A DNA stretch of 64,000 bases from Streptococcus infantis. GTDB lineage: Bacteria > Bacillota > Bacilli > Lactobacillales > Streptococcaceae. The notes beneath the pieces are model-generated. The model made no database searches, was not told the DNA's origin, and saw only the letters and a program-made list of their open reading frames with translations. The position numbers were made by a program, and so were the translations under genes. Location of the stretch: positions 1,550,001 through 1,614,000 of the forward strand of contig NZ_CP046525.1 of NCBI RefSeq assembly GCF_021497965.1. The letters are read 5' to 3'. This document shows, one piece after another, positions 1-9,756 of this stretch (its first letter is position 1; every line of letters starts with the position of its first letter).

Positions 1-995
1 CTTTATCAGGATGTTCTTCAACAATAGAAGCGGAAACTAGCGCTGAAAAAGATTCAGATAACACTTTGGTTGTCTACTCGCCTAACCCTGAAGACCTTAT
101 CGAAGAAACAATCCCAGCCTTCGAAGAAAAATATGGTATTAAGGTTGACTTAGTACAAGCCAGCACTGGTGAATTGTTTAAAAAAGCTGAGTCAGAAAAA
201 GAAGCTCCTGTAGCTGATGTCATTTTCGGAGGCTCCTACGCCCTCTTCTCTTCTAACGAAAATCTTTTTGAACCTTATATTTCTCAAGAGAACGACCAGA
301 TAATCCCTGAATATCAAAATAAAACTGGATTCTACACTCCTTATACACTTGATGTCAGTGTCATCATTGCCAATTCATCTCTTACAAAAGGTATTAAAAT
401 TGAAGGCTACAATGATCTACTCAATCCTAAATTAAAAGGAAAAATCGCTACTGCTGATCCAAGTAATGCTTCTAGCGCCTTTGCACAACTAACAAACATG
501 CTTGTAGACCAAGGTGGATACGAAAATGAACAAGCTTGGACCTATGTGAAAAATCTATTTACCCTAGTAGATGGAAAAATTGCATCTAGCTCTTCGAATG
601 TTTACAAAGCTGTCGCCGATGGAGAAATGGCTGTAGGACTCACCTATGAAGATCCTGCCTTAAAACTCTTAAATGATGGGGCTGATGTAAAAGTCATTTA
701 TCCAAAAGAAGGAACCGTCTTTTTACCTGGTAACGCGGCTATCGTCAAAAACGCCAAACATATGGAAAACGCTAAGAAATTTATCGATTTCCTCCTTTCT
801 CAAGAAATCCAAGATAAGCTAGGAACTGAAACAACCATCAGACCCATTCGTAAAAATGCTAGAACCAATAAAAATATGAAGGCTATGACAGAAATCAATA
901 TTGCCACTGAAGATTCCGATTATGTCATTAAAAACAAATCCGCTATTCTTAAAAAGTACAATGACATTTTTACAGATATCCAATCTAAAAAATAA
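1..995 (+). CDS. Iron-type ABC transporter substrate-binding lipoprotein, copy 1 (5' partial)
   Basis: The reading frame is open from base 3 and its start codon lies before the window. Bases 3-14 encode L-S-G-C, a lipobox, so the visible part begins at the lipidated Cys of a membrane-anchored lipoprotein. The mature protein opens with a VVYSPN strand and has the layout of the AfuA/FbpA/Fut ferric-iron binding family (VADVIFGGS, GKIATADPSNASSAF, VGLTYEDPA with a candidate ligand Tyr). It is closely similar along its whole length to the next gene. The cognate ATPase and permease follow, so this is one of two receptors for a single importer. Substrate iron is inferred from family resemblance (compare the pneumococcal Pit system); organophosphates or other anions are not excluded. 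Confidence 0.85.
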   Translation, partial: LSGCSSTIEAETSAEKDSDNTLVVYSPNPEDLIEETIPAFEEKYGIKVDLVQASTGELFKKAESEKEAPVADVIFGGSYALFSSNENLFEPYISQENDQIIPEYQNKTGFYTPYTLDVSVIIANSSLTKGIKIEGYNDLLNPKLKGKIATADPSNASSAFAQLTNMLVDQGGYENEQAWTYVKNLFTLVDGKIASSSSNVYKAVADGEMAVGLTYEDPALKLLNDGADVKVIYPKEGTVFLPGNAAIVKNAKHMENAKKFIDFLLSQEIQDKLGTETTIRPIRKNARTNKNMKAMTEINIATEDSDYVIKNKSAILKKYNDIFTDIQSKK

Positions 996-1007
996 AATTT
1001 GACTTAC

Positions 1008-1020
1008 CAGTTATTAACTG
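1008..1020. repeat. 13-bp palindrome between the two binding-protein genes
   Basis: CAGTTA-T-TAACTG is a perfect inverted repeat 13 bases after the stop of the first binding protein. There is no U-tract, so it is not a terminator. It could be an operator or an mRNA-processing hairpin; nothing else in the gap decides this. Confidence 0.3.
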
Positions 1021-1099
1021 CCAAACCCTGCTATAAAATCAAAAAGATTACTTCCGTTTTTGTAGAGAATTTTACCCTATTAGGATAGAATTCTGAGTT

Positions 1100-1134
1100 T
1101 TAAAAACGCTTACATTTTTTTACAATAGTATTAT
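1100..1134 (+). promoter_or_regulatory. Candidate promoter with cre-like site for second binding protein
   Basis: TTAAAAACGCTTACA at 1100-1114 matches the CcpA cre consensus (WTGNAANCGNWNNCW) at all fixed positions but one. TACAAT (1121-1126) and TATTAT (1129-1134) follow as possible -10 boxes; no good -35 was found. A cre overlapping the upstream part of a promoter would suggest catabolite repression. Weak evidence. Confidence 0.3.
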
Positions 1135-1156
1135 CAAAACTTTGGAGGTATCCATC

Positions 1157-2203
1157 ATGAAAAAGAAATGGATGTATTTTGCTGCTTGTGGACTTGCTAT
1201 TTTGGGGCTGACTGCCTGTTCTTCTGATGACGCTTCAGGAGATAAAGCTACTGAAAACGGAGGTAGCGATACTCTTGTAGTCTATTCGCCAAACTCAGAA
1301 GGACTAATTGGTGCAACAATCCCTGCCTTTGAAGAAAAATATGGCATTAAAGTTGAACTCATTCAAGCAGGAACTGGTGAACTCTTTAAAAAATTGGAAT
1401 CTGAAAAAGAAGCACCTGTTGCAGATGTCATCTTTGGTGGTTCTTATACTCAATATGCTACTCATGGGGAGCTTTTTGAAAACTATGTTTCTCCTGAAAA
1501 TGAAAATGTCATCAAAGAATATCAAAATACAACTGGTTACTCAACTCCTTATACATTGGATGGTAGTGTATTGATTGTAAATCCTGACTTAACTAAGGGT
1601 ATGAATATCGAAGGATATAGCGATCTTATCAAACCAGAGCTCAAAGGAAAAATTGCAACAGCTGACCCTGCTAACTCTTCTAGTGCCTTTGCTCAACTAA
1701 CAAACATGCTACAAGCTGAGGGTGGCTATACAGATGAAAAGGCTTGGACTTATGTCAAAGATCTCTTTACTTTAATTGATGGTAAAATCGGTTCAAGTTC
1801 ATCTGGTGTTTATAAGGCAGTGGCAGATGGAGAAATGGCTGTTGGTCTTTCATATGAAGATCCTGCAGTTAAACTTCTAAATGACGGTGCTAACATTAAA
1901 GTTGTTTATCCAAAAGAAGGAACTGTTTTCTTACCAGCAAGTGCTGCTATTATCAAAAACGCAAAAAATAAAGAAAATGCTAAGAAATTTATCGATTTCA
2001 TCATTTCACAAGAAGTCCAAGACACCCTTGGTACAACAACTACTAATCGTCCAGTTCGTAAAAATGCTAAAACTAGCGAAAATATGAAACCAATCGAACA
2101 AATTAAAACACTAACTGAAGACTATGACTATGTCATCAAAAACAAATCAGACATTGTTAAGAAATACAACGAAATCTTTACAGATATCCAATCTAAACAA
2201 TAA
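1157..2203 (+). CDS. Iron-type ABC transporter substrate-binding lipoprotein, copy 2
   Basis: Start chosen at ATG 1157, 8 bases after a GGAGG (1144-1148); an upstream TTG in frame would overlap this ribosome site. The 348-residue product has a KKKWMYF signal peptide with lipobox L-T-A-C at about residues 16-19, then the same fold and motifs as copy 1 (VADVIFGGS, GKIATADPANSSSAF, VGLSYEDPA). It ends 12 bases before the ATPase start, so it is translated together with the transporter. The two copies are clear tandem paralogues with different residues around the cleft (GGSYALF versus GGSYTQY), which may mean different ligand forms. Family knowledge points to Fe3+ uptake at the membrane surface; the exact ligand is inference. 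Confidence 0.88.
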   Translation: MKKKWMYFAACGLAILGLTACSSDDASGDKATENGGSDTLVVYSPNSEGLIGATIPAFEEKYGIKVELIQAGTGELFKKLESEKEAPVADVIFGGSYTQYATHGELFENYVSPENENVIKEYQNTTGYSTPYTLDGSVLIVNPDLTKGMNIEGYSDLIKPELKGKIATADPANSSSAFAQLTNMLQAEGGYTDEKAWTYVKDLFTLIDGKIGSSSSGVYKAVADGEMAVGLSYEDPAVKLLNDGANIKVVYPKEGTVFLPASAAIIKNAKNKENAKKFIDFIISQEVQDTLGTTTTNRPVRKNAKTSENMKPIEQIKTLTEDYDYVIKNKSDIVKKYNEIFTDIQSKQ

Positions 2204-2215
2204 TAGGGGTTGACC

Positions 2216-3307
2216 ATGAGCGAGATTAAAATTATTAATGCTAAGAAAATTTACAATGATGTACCCGTTATCGAAAATTTAAATGTTACAATTCCTAAGG
2301 GGAGCCTTTTCACTCTCCTTGGGCCTTCAGGATGCGGGAAAACAACTTTGCTTCGTATGATTGCTGGATTCAACAGTATCGAAGGAGGAGAATTTTACTT
2401 CGATGATACCAAAATTAATAACATGGAACCTAGCAAACGAAATATTGGGATGGTTTTCCAAAACTATGCGATTTTCCCACATTTGACAGTGCGTGATAAC
2501 GTAGCATTCGGACTCAAGCAAAAGAAAGTTCCGAAAGAGGAACTCATCAAACAAACAAATAAATACCTTGAGTTGATGCAGATTGCCCAGTACGCTGATC
2601 GTAAACCAGATAAACTTAGTGGTGGTCAGCAACAACGTGTTGCTCTAGCACGTGCCTTAGCTGTTAATCCAAGCGTTCTCCTCATGGATGAGCCCCTCAG
2701 TAACCTAGATGCCAAACTTCGTCTAGATATGCGTCAAGCCATTCGCGAAATCCAACACGAAGTTGGCATTACAACTGTCTATGTAACTCACGACCAAGAA
2801 GAAGCTATGGCCATTTCTGACCAAATCGCGGTTATGAAAGATGGTGTTATTCAACAAATTGGTCGTCCAAAAGAGCTATACCACAAGCCCGAGAACGAAT
2901 TTGTCGCAACCTTTATCGGTAGAACAAACATAATCCCTGCTCGTTTAGAAAAGCAAGCTGATGGAGCTTACATCGTATTCGAAGACGGCTACTCTCTTCG
3001 TATGCCAGATCTTGACCAAGTTGAAGAACAAAATATTCGTGTCAGCATTCGTCCTGAAGAATTTATCCGTGATGAAAATGGCACAATCGATGGAACAATT
3101 ACCGACAGCGTTTACCTTGGCTTGAATACTGAATACTTCATTGAAACAGGATTTGCTCCAAAACTTCAAGTGAGTGAAGAATCTACATTCGAAGAAGATT
3201 TAGAAAAAGGAAATCATGTTCGTTTACGTATCAATACTCAGAAACTCAATGTCTTCTCTGAAGATGGTTCTCGGAATCTCATAAAAGGAGTCAGCCATGG
3301 AGCGTAA
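2216..3307 (+). CDS. ABC transporter ATP-binding protein (FbpC/PotA class)
   Basis: ATG 2216 sits 6 bases after AGGGG (2205-2209); the upstream TTG at 2210 has no site. The 363-residue protein has Walker A GPSGCGKTT, Q-loop VFQNYAIFPH, signature LSGGQQQRVALARA, Walker B VLLMDEPLSNLD and the H-loop VTHD. A C-terminal extension of about 120 residues is the TOBE-type regulatory domain typical of iron, spermidine and sugar importers. It powers import through the fused permease encoded next. Its 3' end overlaps the permease start by 11 bases, so the two are translationally coupled. Confidence 0.93.
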   Translation: MSEIKIINAKKIYNDVPVIENLNVTIPKGSLFTLLGPSGCGKTTLLRMIAGFNSIEGGEFYFDDTKINNMEPSKRNIGMVFQNYAIFPHLTVRDNVAFGLKQKKVPKEELIKQTNKYLELMQIAQYADRKPDKLSGGQQQRVALARALAVNPSVLLMDEPLSNLDAKLRLDMRQAIREIQHEVGITTVYVTHDQEEAMAISDQIAVMKDGVIQQIGRPKELYHKPENEFVATFIGRTNIIPARLEKQADGAYIVFEDGYSLRMPDLDQVEEQNIRVSIRPEEFIRDENGTIDGTITDSVYLGLNTEYFIETGFAPKLQVSEESTFEEDLEKGNHVRLRINTQKLNVFSEDGSRNLIKGVSHGA

Positions 3308-4955
3308 AAAACTTAATATCTGGACTGCATCTTCCTTCTTCATTTTTCTTACATACTTAGTTTTCTTAGTCTACCCAATCGTGACTGTATTAAAACAAGC
3401 GTTGATACATGAAGGTAGTTTCTCTTTAGAAAATTTTGTAACTTTCTTTAGCAAATCTTATTATTCTGAGACACTCATTAATAGTTTTAAGGTTTCTGTA
3501 ACTGCCACAATCACTTCTGTCGTTGTTGGTACCTTGCTAGCTTATCTTTTTTCAATGTATGACTTCAAGGGAAAGAAATTTTTACAAATTTTGATTATCA
3601 TCGCATCCATGTCAGCTCCCTTTGTAGGTGCCTATTCTTGGATTCTACTTCTTGGTAGAAACGGAGTTATCACAAAATTTCTAACCAACACACTACATTT
3701 GCCAGGCTTTGATATCTACGGCTTTAAAGGTATTGTACTTGTCTTTACACTCCAACTTTTCCCTCTCGTCTTCCTTTATGTAGCTGGAACTATGAAGAGT
3801 ATTGACAATTCCCTCTTGGAAGCTGCGGAAAGCATGGGATCATTCGGCTTTAAACGTATTGTAAAAGTCATTTTACCTCTTTTGGTCCCAACTTTATTAG
3901 CAGCAGCCCTACTAGTATTTATGAGAGCTTTCTCTGACTTTGGTACTCCAATGTTGATTGGAGAGGGATACCGTACCTTCCCAGTGTTAATCTACACACA
4001 GTTCATTAGTGAAGTTGGAGGCAACTCAGCTTTCGCATCAGCATTAGCAATCATGGCTATTACAATTGCACTGGCTATCTTCCTCATTCAAAAATATATT
4101 TCAAATCGTTTTAGCTTCAGTATGAACTCACTTCATCCAATCGAACCTAAGAAAACGACAAAAGGAAAGATGGCTGCTATTTATGTGACTGTTTATGGCA
4201 TTATCTTATTCTCTGTCTTACCTCAAGTTTACTTGATTTATACGTCCTTCCTTAAGACATCCGGTATGGTTTTTGTCAAAGGATATTCATTAAACAGCTA
4301 TAAGACAGCCTTTAACCGCATGGGATCTGCTATTTTCAATACCATTCGTATCCCTCTACTTGCCTTGGTTCTCGTTGTTGTATTTGCAACCTTCATCTCA
4401 TACCTTGCAGTTCGTAAACGCAACCTATTTACCAATCTAATCGATAGTCTTAGTATGGTACCTTATATCGTGCCAGGAACCGTTCTCGGTATTGCCTTTA
4501 TCTCTTCATTTAATACAGGTATTTTCGGAAGTGGCTTCCTTATGATTACCGGAACAGCCTTTATCCTAATTATGTCCTTATCTGTAAGAAGACTCCCATA
4601 TACTATTCGATCTTCAGTAGCTAGCTTGCAACAGATTTCTCCGAGCATTGAAGAAGCTGCAGAAAGTTTAGGAAGTAGTCGTCTCAATACCTTTACTAAA
4701 ATCACTACCCCAATGATGCTTTCAGGTATCATCTCAGGTGCAATCCTATCATGGGTAACAATGATTTCAGAACTTTCTACTTCGATTCTCTTGTACAATG
4801 TTAAAACTAGAACAATGACCGTAGCTATCTATACTGAAGTACTTCGTGGAAATTATGGCGTGGCAGCTGCTTTGTCAACTATCCTCACTGTCTTGACAGT
4901 TACTTCATTGTTACTATTTATGAAAATTTCTAAAAACAATAGTATTACACTCTAG
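3297..4955 (+). CDS. Fused iron-type ABC transporter permease (FbpB/SfuB class)
   Basis: The 552-residue integral membrane protein contains two homologous permease halves in one chain, each with an EAA loop (EAAESMGS near residue 178 and EEAAESLGS near residue 454) that docks the ATPase. About 12 membrane segments are visible. The start ATG 3297 lies inside the ATPase gene and is preceded by AAAGGAG (3284-3290). Fused two-domain permeases of this kind are characteristic of FbpB/SfuB ferric-iron and phosphonate importers. It completes the transporter with the two lipoproteins and the ATPase; a terminator follows 10 bases after the stop. Confidence 0.92.
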   Translation: MERKKLNIWTASSFFIFLTYLVFLVYPIVTVLKQALIHEGSFSLENFVTFFSKSYYSETLINSFKVSVTATITSVVVGTLLAYLFSMYDFKGKKFLQILIIIASMSAPFVGAYSWILLLGRNGVITKFLTNTLHLPGFDIYGFKGIVLVFTLQLFPLVFLYVAGTMKSIDNSLLEAAESMGSFGFKRIVKVILPLLVPTLLAAALLVFMRAFSDFGTPMLIGEGYRTFPVLIYTQFISEVGGNSAFASALAIMAITIALAIFLIQKYISNRFSFSMNSLHPIEPKKTTKGKMAAIYVTVYGIILFSVLPQVYLIYTSFLKTSGMVFVKGYSLNSYKTAFNRMGSAIFNTIRIPLLALVLVVVFATFISYLAVRKRNLFTNLIDSLSMVPYIVPGTVLGIAFISSFNTGIFGSGFLMITGTAFILIMSLSVRRLPYTIRSSVASLQQISPSIEEAAESLGSSRLNTFTKITTPMMLSGIISGAILSWVTMISELSTSILLYNVKTRTMTVAIYTEVLRGNYGVAAALSTILTVLTVTSLLLFMKISKNNSITL

Positions 4956-4965
4956 TTTTTCTCCT

Positions 4966-4998
4966 AAAAACAGTCAGATTTCTTATTGGCTGTTTTTT
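4966..4998 (+). terminator. Rho-independent terminator of iron-transporter operon
   Basis: AAAACAGTC pairs with GGCTGTTTT (one G-U) around a 12-base loop, followed by a T-run. Confidence 0.85.
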
Positions 4999-5039
4999 AT
5001 TTATACTCTCTATAAGTTAATTCTTAATAAATAATATTA

Positions 5040-5068
5040 ATGCAAGTTAGTCCTTTTTATGGTAGAAT
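5040..5068 (+). promoter_or_regulatory. Promoter of gpsA-galU
   Basis: TAGAAT (5063-5068) with upstream TGG forms an extended -10; ATGCAA (5040-5045) is a weak -35 at 17 bp. Transcription would start about 30 bases before gpsA. Confidence 0.65.
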
Positions 5069-5099
5069 ATAGGAAAGTGCTTTCTCAAAGGAGGAAAAT

Positions 5100-6116
5100 A
5101 TGAACAAACAAACCATCGCTGTCTTAGGTCCCGGTTCTTGGGGTACTGCCTTGTCACAAGTCCTCAATGACAACGGACACCAAGTACGTATCTGGGGAAA
5201 TATTCCTGATCAAATTGATGAAATCAATACACAACATACTAACAAACGTTATTTTAAAGAAGCTGTATTAGACGAAAAAATTGTTGCCTATCATGATTTG
5301 GCAGAAACCTTGAAGGGTGTTGATGCTATCTTGTTTGTGGTACCAACCAAGGTAACCAGATTGGTAGCTCAGCAAGTCGCTGCTGTTTTGGATCATAAAG
5401 TGGTTGTTATGCATGCCTCCAAAGGGCTTGAACCAGATAGCCACAAACGTCTCTCTACTGTTTTGGAAGAAGAAATTCCTGCTGAATTAAGAAGTGATAT
5501 TGTCGTCGTCTCTGGACCTAGCCATGCTGAGGAAACCATTGTCCGTGACATTACCTTGATTACAGCAGCTTCAAAAAATCTGCAAACAGCACAGTATGTT
5601 CAATCACTCTTTAGCAACAACTACTTCCGTCTATATACAAATACGGATGTTATTGGAGTTGAAACAGCTGGAGCTCTAAAAAATATCATCGCTGTTGGGG
5701 CAGGGGCTCTCCACGGTCTTGGATTTGGAGACAATGCTAAAGCTGCTATTATCACGCGCGGTCTTGCAGAAATTACACGTCTAGGTGTTCAACTTGGAGC
5801 AAATCCACTGACTTATAGCGGTCTCTCAGGAGTTGGGGATTTGATTGTTACAGGAACTTCTGTCCACTCACGTAACTGGCGAGCAGGTGATGCTCTTGGA
5901 CGTGGCGAAGCCTTGGCAGATATCGAAGCCAATATGGGAATGGTCATCGAAGGAATTTCAACAACCAAAGCTGCTTACGAGTTGGCACAAGAACTTGACG
6001 TTTACATGCCTATCACCCAAGCTATTTATCAAGTTATTTATGAAAATGTTAATATTAAGGATGCCGTTGCTGAACTTATGAGCAATGAGTTCAAATCGGA
6101 AAACGAGTGGTCATAA
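5100..6116 (+). CDS. gpsA: NAD(P)H-dependent glycerol-3-phosphate dehydrogenase
   Basis: GpsA reduces dihydroxyacetone phosphate to sn-glycerol 3-phosphate in the cytoplasm, supplying the phospholipid and teichoic-acid backbone. The 338-residue length is normal. The N-terminal Rossmann motif reads [14 protein letters not shown]; the GPSHAEE segment and KN(I)IAVGAG catalytic region with K near residue 193 are present, and GDL appears in the C-terminal helical domain. The start ATG follows AAAGGAGG by 5 bases. galU follows after 21 bases in the same operon, so membrane and polysaccharide precursor synthesis are co-transcribed, as in other mitis-group streptococci. Confidence 0.97.
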   Translation: MNKQTIAVLGPGSWGTALSQVLNDNGHQVRIWGNIPDQIDEINTQHTNKRYFKEAVLDEKIVAYHDLAETLKGVDAILFVVPTKVTRLVAQQVAAVLDHKVVVMHASKGLEPDSHKRLSTVLEEEIPAELRSDIVVVSGPSHAEETIVRDITLITAASKNLQTAQYVQSLFSNNYFRLYTNTDVIGVETAGALKNIIAVGAGALHGLGFGDNAKAAIITRGLAEITRLGVQLGANPLTYSGLSGVGDLIVTGTSVHSRNWRAGDALGRGEALADIEANMGMVIEGISTTKAAYELAQELDVYMPITQAIYQVIYENVNIKDAVAELMSNEFKSENEWS

Positions 6117-6137
6117 TCACCGTTAGAAAGGAAGCTC

Positions 6138-7037
6138 ATGAAGCAAAAAGTTAGAAAAGCCGTTATCCCTGCTGCAGGACTTGGAACTCGTTTCCTACCC
6201 GCAACCAAAGCCTTGGCCAAAGAAATGTTGCCAATCGTGGATAAACCAACCATCCAGTTTATCGTTGAAGAAGCCCTCAAGTCTGGAATTGAGGATATTC
6301 TTGTTGTAACAGGGAAGTCAAAACGCTCCATCGAAGATCATTTTGACTCAAACTTTGAGTTGGAATTCAACCTTAAGGAAAAAGGAAAAACTGATCTTTT
6401 AAAATTAGTTGATGAAACAACTGGTATGCGTCTTCACTTCATTCGTCAAACCCACCCACGTGGTCTCGGAGATGCCGTTTTACAAGCCAAAGCTTTCGTC
6501 GGGAACGAACCTTTTGTGGTCATGCTTGGGGATGACCTCATGGATATCACTGATGACAAAGCTGTTCCATTGACCAAGCAACTCATGAATGATTATGAGA
6601 AGACTCATGCTTCTACTATCGCTGTGATGCATGTACCACACGATGAAGTTTCTTCATACGGTGTCATCGCTCCTCAAGGTGAAGGAAAAGATGGACTTTA
6701 CAGCGTTGAAACCTTCGTTGAAAAACCAGCTCCTGAAGATGCACCAAGTGATTTAGCGATCATCGGTCGTTACCTACTCACACCTGAAATTTTCGGTATT
6801 CTTGAAAAGCAAAAACCAGGTGCCGGAAATGAAATCCAACTAACAGACGCTATCGATACACTTAACAAAACTCAACGTGTATTTGCTCGTGAGTTTAAAG
6901 GCTCTCGTTACGATGTCGGAGATAAATTTGGATTTATGAAGACATCTATCGAATACGCCCTGAAACATCCTCAAGTCAAAGAGCACTTGAAAGACTACTT
7001 GATTGATCTTGGAAAAGAACTTTCAGAAGATAAATAA
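6138..7037 (+). CDS. galU: UTP-glucose-1-phosphate uridylyltransferase
   Basis: GalU makes UDP-glucose from UTP and glucose 1-phosphate, the precursor for capsule, glycolipid and teichoic-acid glycosylation. The 299-residue protein begins with the nucleotidyltransferase signature [19 protein letters not shown], and has the sugar-binding FVEKPAP and [10 protein letters not shown] segments. The start is preceded by GAAAGGAAG. It is the second gene of the gpsA operon and is closed by a terminator 6 bases after the stop. Confidence 0.97.
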   Translation: MKQKVRKAVIPAAGLGTRFLPATKALAKEMLPIVDKPTIQFIVEEALKSGIEDILVVTGKSKRSIEDHFDSNFELEFNLKEKGKTDLLKLVDETTGMRLHFIRQTHPRGLGDAVLQAKAFVGNEPFVVMLGDDLMDITDDKAVPLTKQLMNDYEKTHASTIAVMHVPHDEVSSYGVIAPQGEGKDGLYSVETFVEKPAPEDAPSDLAIIGRYLLTPEIFGILEKQKPGAGNEIQLTDAIDTLNKTQRVFAREFKGSRYDVGDKFGFMKTSIEYALKHPQVKEHLKDYLIDLGKELSEDK

Positions 7038-7043
7038 TTGATG

Positions 7044-7074
7044 AAACCAGGTTCAAAATGTTCCTGGTTTTTTT
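7044..7074 (+). terminator. Rho-independent terminator after galU
   Basis: AAACCAGG and CCTGGTTT form the stem around an 11-base loop, followed by a long T-run. Confidence 0.9.
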
Positions 7075-7114
7075 GCTGCCTAAACACCTCCAAATCTTGT
7101 CTAAGCCTAATTTC

Positions 7115-7141
7115 TTGCAATAGATGCTTTTATGGTATAAT
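7115..7141 (+). promoter_or_regulatory. Promoter of pbp1b
   Basis: TTGCAA (7115-7120), 15 bp spacer, then TATAAT (7136-7141) with an upstream TGG extended element. Confidence 0.7.
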
Positions 7142-7161
7142 AATAAGAAGTGAGGAAAGAA

Positions 7162-9714
7162 ATGAAGAATAAATTGTTAGAACTTAAAGAAAAAGGACTG
7201 GCTTTCCTTCAGTCTCTAAAAACAAAACTAAAAAATATAGATTTGACCAAAATTTGTCCTAAAACTTCTAAGGAGAAAACACAAACAAAGACCAATATCT
7301 GGACAATCTTTGCTAATATCTTATTGGGAATCAAGGCAACCTTTAATACCCTTTTTATCATCGCCTTTCTTGGTGGACTTTTGGGCACTGGGGTTGTTTT
7401 CGGTTATGCGGTTTCTCTATTTGACAAAGTAACCGTTCCTCAGACGGAGGATCTGATCAAACAGGTGAATGATATTTCATCCATCTCTGAGATTTACTAT
7501 GCTGACGGATCCATGATCGGTGCTATTGAGAGCGATCTTCTGCGAACATCTGTTGCGTCGGACGCTATTTCAGATAATCTCAAGCAGGCTATCGTTGCAA
7601 CAGAGGATGAACATTTTGCAGAACACAATGGTGTCGTTCCTAAAGCTGTTATTCGTGCTAGTCTAGGAAACTTTATCGGTCTTGGTTCTTCGAGCGGTGG
7701 ATCTACTCTGACACAACAGCTCATCAAACAACAAGTTGTTGGTGATGCCCCTACACTCGCTCGTAAAGCTAGTGAAATTGTGGATGCCTTGGCTTTAGAG
7801 CGAGCAATGAGCAAGGATGAAATCTTGACAACTTATCTCAACGTCGCTCCATTTGGCCGTAACAATAAAGGTCAAAATATTGCGGGGGCTCAACAAGCAG
7901 CCAAAGGTATTTTTGGGGTTGATGCAAATCAGCTAACAATCCCTCAGGCAGCCTTTATAGCAGGATTACCACAAAGTCCTATCTCTTACTCCCCTTATGA
8001 AGCGACTGGTGAGATGAAGAATGAAGAGGATATGGAACTCGGAATCAAGCGTTCCAAAGATGTTCTCTACAATATGTATAGAACTGGAGTGCTCAGTCAG
8101 GAAGACTACGAAACCTATATAGCATATGACATTAAGCAAGACTTCTTGCCAGCAGAAAGTGTAAACCTAACAGCTAAGGGTTATCTTTACTTCACTGCAC
8201 TTGATGAAGCGACTAATGTCATGTATGATTATCTGGTCAAAAAAGATAACGTTTCCGAACAAGAGCTTAAGAATGAATCTATTCAGAAATCTTATCGTGA
8301 ATTGGCTGAAAAAGAAATTCAAAATGGTGGTTACCGTATCACTACTACAATCGATAAAACGATCCATAATGCAATGCAAAATGCAGTGGCAAACTATAGC
8401 TACCTTCTAAATGATAGTAGTGGTCAACCTGAAGTCGGAAATGTCTTAATGGATAATAAAACAGGAGCCATCATAGGATTTGTAGGAGGACGAGATTACC
8501 AAAGCAATCAAAATAATCACGCCTTTGACACAAAACGATCTCCGGCTTCGACTACCAAACCTATCTTAGCCTATGGTATTGCTATTGACCAAGGCTTGAT
8601 GGGAAGTGCTAGCATCCTATCAAACTATCCAACGAACTTTGCCAACGGAACTCCGATCATGCACGTCAACAGTCCGGGAACAGCTATGATAAACCTAAAG
8701 GAAGCTCTCAATTATTCCTGGAATATCCCGGCCTACTGGACTTATCGTATGCTTCGTGAAAAAGGAGTTGATGTCCGCTCCTATATGGAAAAAATGGGGT
8801 ATGAAATCCCAGAATACGGTATTGAAAGTCTTCCTATGGGAGGAGGAATTGAAGTTACTGTAGCTCAACATACAAACGGATACCAAACCTTGGCCAACAA
8901 TGGTGTTTACCATAAAAAATACATGATTTCGAAAATCGAAAAAAGCAGTGGAGAAGTTCTCTATGAACATAAAGACGAACCTGTTCAGGTCTACTCAAAA
9001 GCTACTGCAACCATTATGCAAAGTCTACTGAGGGATGTACTTTCATCCCGAATAACTACAAGCTTCCAAAGCGATCTTTATGGTATCAATTCCAGTCTAG
9101 CAGGTGCTGATTGGATTGGAAAAACTGGTACAACCAACGAGGAGGGCGATATGTGGCTCATGCTTTCAACTCCACGATTGACCCTTGGTGGCTGGGTTGG
9201 TCATGATGATAACAGTCCGTTAGCCAAAGGCGCATATTATCGTAATGCTAAGTATATGGCCCACCTCGTAAACGCTATTCAACAAGCTTCTCCTTCTGCT
9301 TGGGGAACTGAGCATTTCAGCCTTGATTCAAGTGTAACATCTTCTCAAGTCCTTAAGTCTACTGGACAGAAGCCTGGTAAGGTCACTATCAACGGCAAAG
9401 AGATTGACGTTACTGGAGAAATGGTAACAAGTTACTGGGCTAACCAAGCTGGTGCTCCGACTACTACCTACCGATTTGCTATTGGTGGAAGTGACTCTGA
9501 TTACCAAAAAGCTTGGAATACGATTGTTGGAAATTTAATAAAACAAGACAACAAAGATAAAGATAAAGACAAGGATAAAGACAAGGATAAGGATAAAGAT
9601 AAGGATAAAGATAAGGATAAAGATAAAGATAAAGATAAAGATAAGGATAAGGATAAAGATAAAGATAAAAATAAAAATAATAACAGCTCTTCTTCGAATA
9701 GGTCCCAACGCTAA
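7162..9714 (+). CDS. pbp1b: Class A penicillin-binding protein 1b with Asp-Lys repeat tail
   Basis: This bifunctional murein synthase polymerises lipid II and cross-links stem peptides outside the membrane. ATG 7162 is preferred to GTG 7150 because GAGG at 7152-7155 is the ribosome site. Of about 850 residues: cytoplasmic basic N terminus, membrane anchor near residues 65-95, glycosyltransferase family 51 (catalytic EDEHF near residue 148; GGSTLTQQL), then a transpeptidase with SxxK (STTK), SxN (SWN) and KTGT. The C terminus is unusual: 19 Asp-Lys dipeptides encoded by a hexanucleotide tract (9556-9669), then Asn/Ser. In pneumococcal PBP1b, as I recall it, this end is Ser-rich. No partner gene follows closely. 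Confidence 0.95.
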   Translation: MKNKLLELKEKGLAFLQSLKTKLKNIDLTKICPKTSKEKTQTKTNIWTIFANILLGIKATFNTLFIIAFLGGLLGTGVVFGYAVSLFDKVTVPQTEDLIKQVNDISSISEIYYADGSMIGAIESDLLRTSVASDAISDNLKQAIVATEDEHFAEHNGVVPKAVIRASLGNFIGLGSSSGGSTLTQQLIKQQVVGDAPTLARKASEIVDALALERAMSKDEILTTYLNVAPFGRNNKGQNIAGAQQAAKGIFGVDANQLTIPQAAFIAGLPQSPISYSPYEATGEMKNEEDMELGIKRSKDVLYNMYRTGVLSQEDYETYIAYDIKQDFLPAESVNLTAKGYLYFTALDEATNVMYDYLVKKDNVSEQELKNESIQKSYRELAEKEIQNGGYRITTTIDKTIHNAMQNAVANYSYLLNDSSGQPEVGNVLMDNKTGAIIGFVGGRDYQSNQNNHAFDTKRSPASTTKPILAYGIAIDQGLMGSASILSNYPTNFANGTPIMHVNSPGTAMINLKEALNYSWNIPAYWTYRMLREKGVDVRSYMEKMGYEIPEYGIESLPMGGGIEVTVAQHTNGYQTLANNGVYHKKYMISKIEKSSGEVLYEHKDEPVQVYSKATATIMQSLLRDVLSSRITTSFQSDLYGINSSLAGADWIGKTGTTNEEGDMWLMLSTPRLTLGGWVGHDDNSPLAKGAYYRNAKYMAHLVNAIQQASPSAWGTEHFSLDSSVTSSQVLKSTGQKPGKVTINGKEIDVTGEMVTSYWANQAGAPTTTYRFAIGGSDSDYQKAWNTIVGNLIKQDNKDKDKDKDKDKDKDKDKDKDKDKDKDKDKDKDKDKDKDKNKNNNSSSSNRSQR
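9556..9669 (+). repeat. Hexanucleotide GATAAR/GACAAG tandem tract, 19 units
   Basis: Nineteen uninterrupted 6-base units (GATAAA, GATAAG or GACAAG) lie in frame at the 3' end of pbp1b and encode (DK)19. Only third-position changes occur, so the protein sequence is perfect while the DNA is slightly degenerate. Such tracts vary in length by slippage, always in frame here. Confidence 0.98.
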
Positions 9715-9756
9715 CATACCTATTATCAAGAGTATGTCACCTAACTCGACTTTTAT

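Noticed and set aside
999-1037. TTGACT (999-1004) and TATAAA (1032-1037) as a promoter for the second binding protein
   Set aside because: The gap is 27 bp, far outside the working range.
9556-9669. CRISPR array or minisatellite outside a gene
   Set aside because: Unit length is six bases without spacers, and the tract is in frame within pbp1b.
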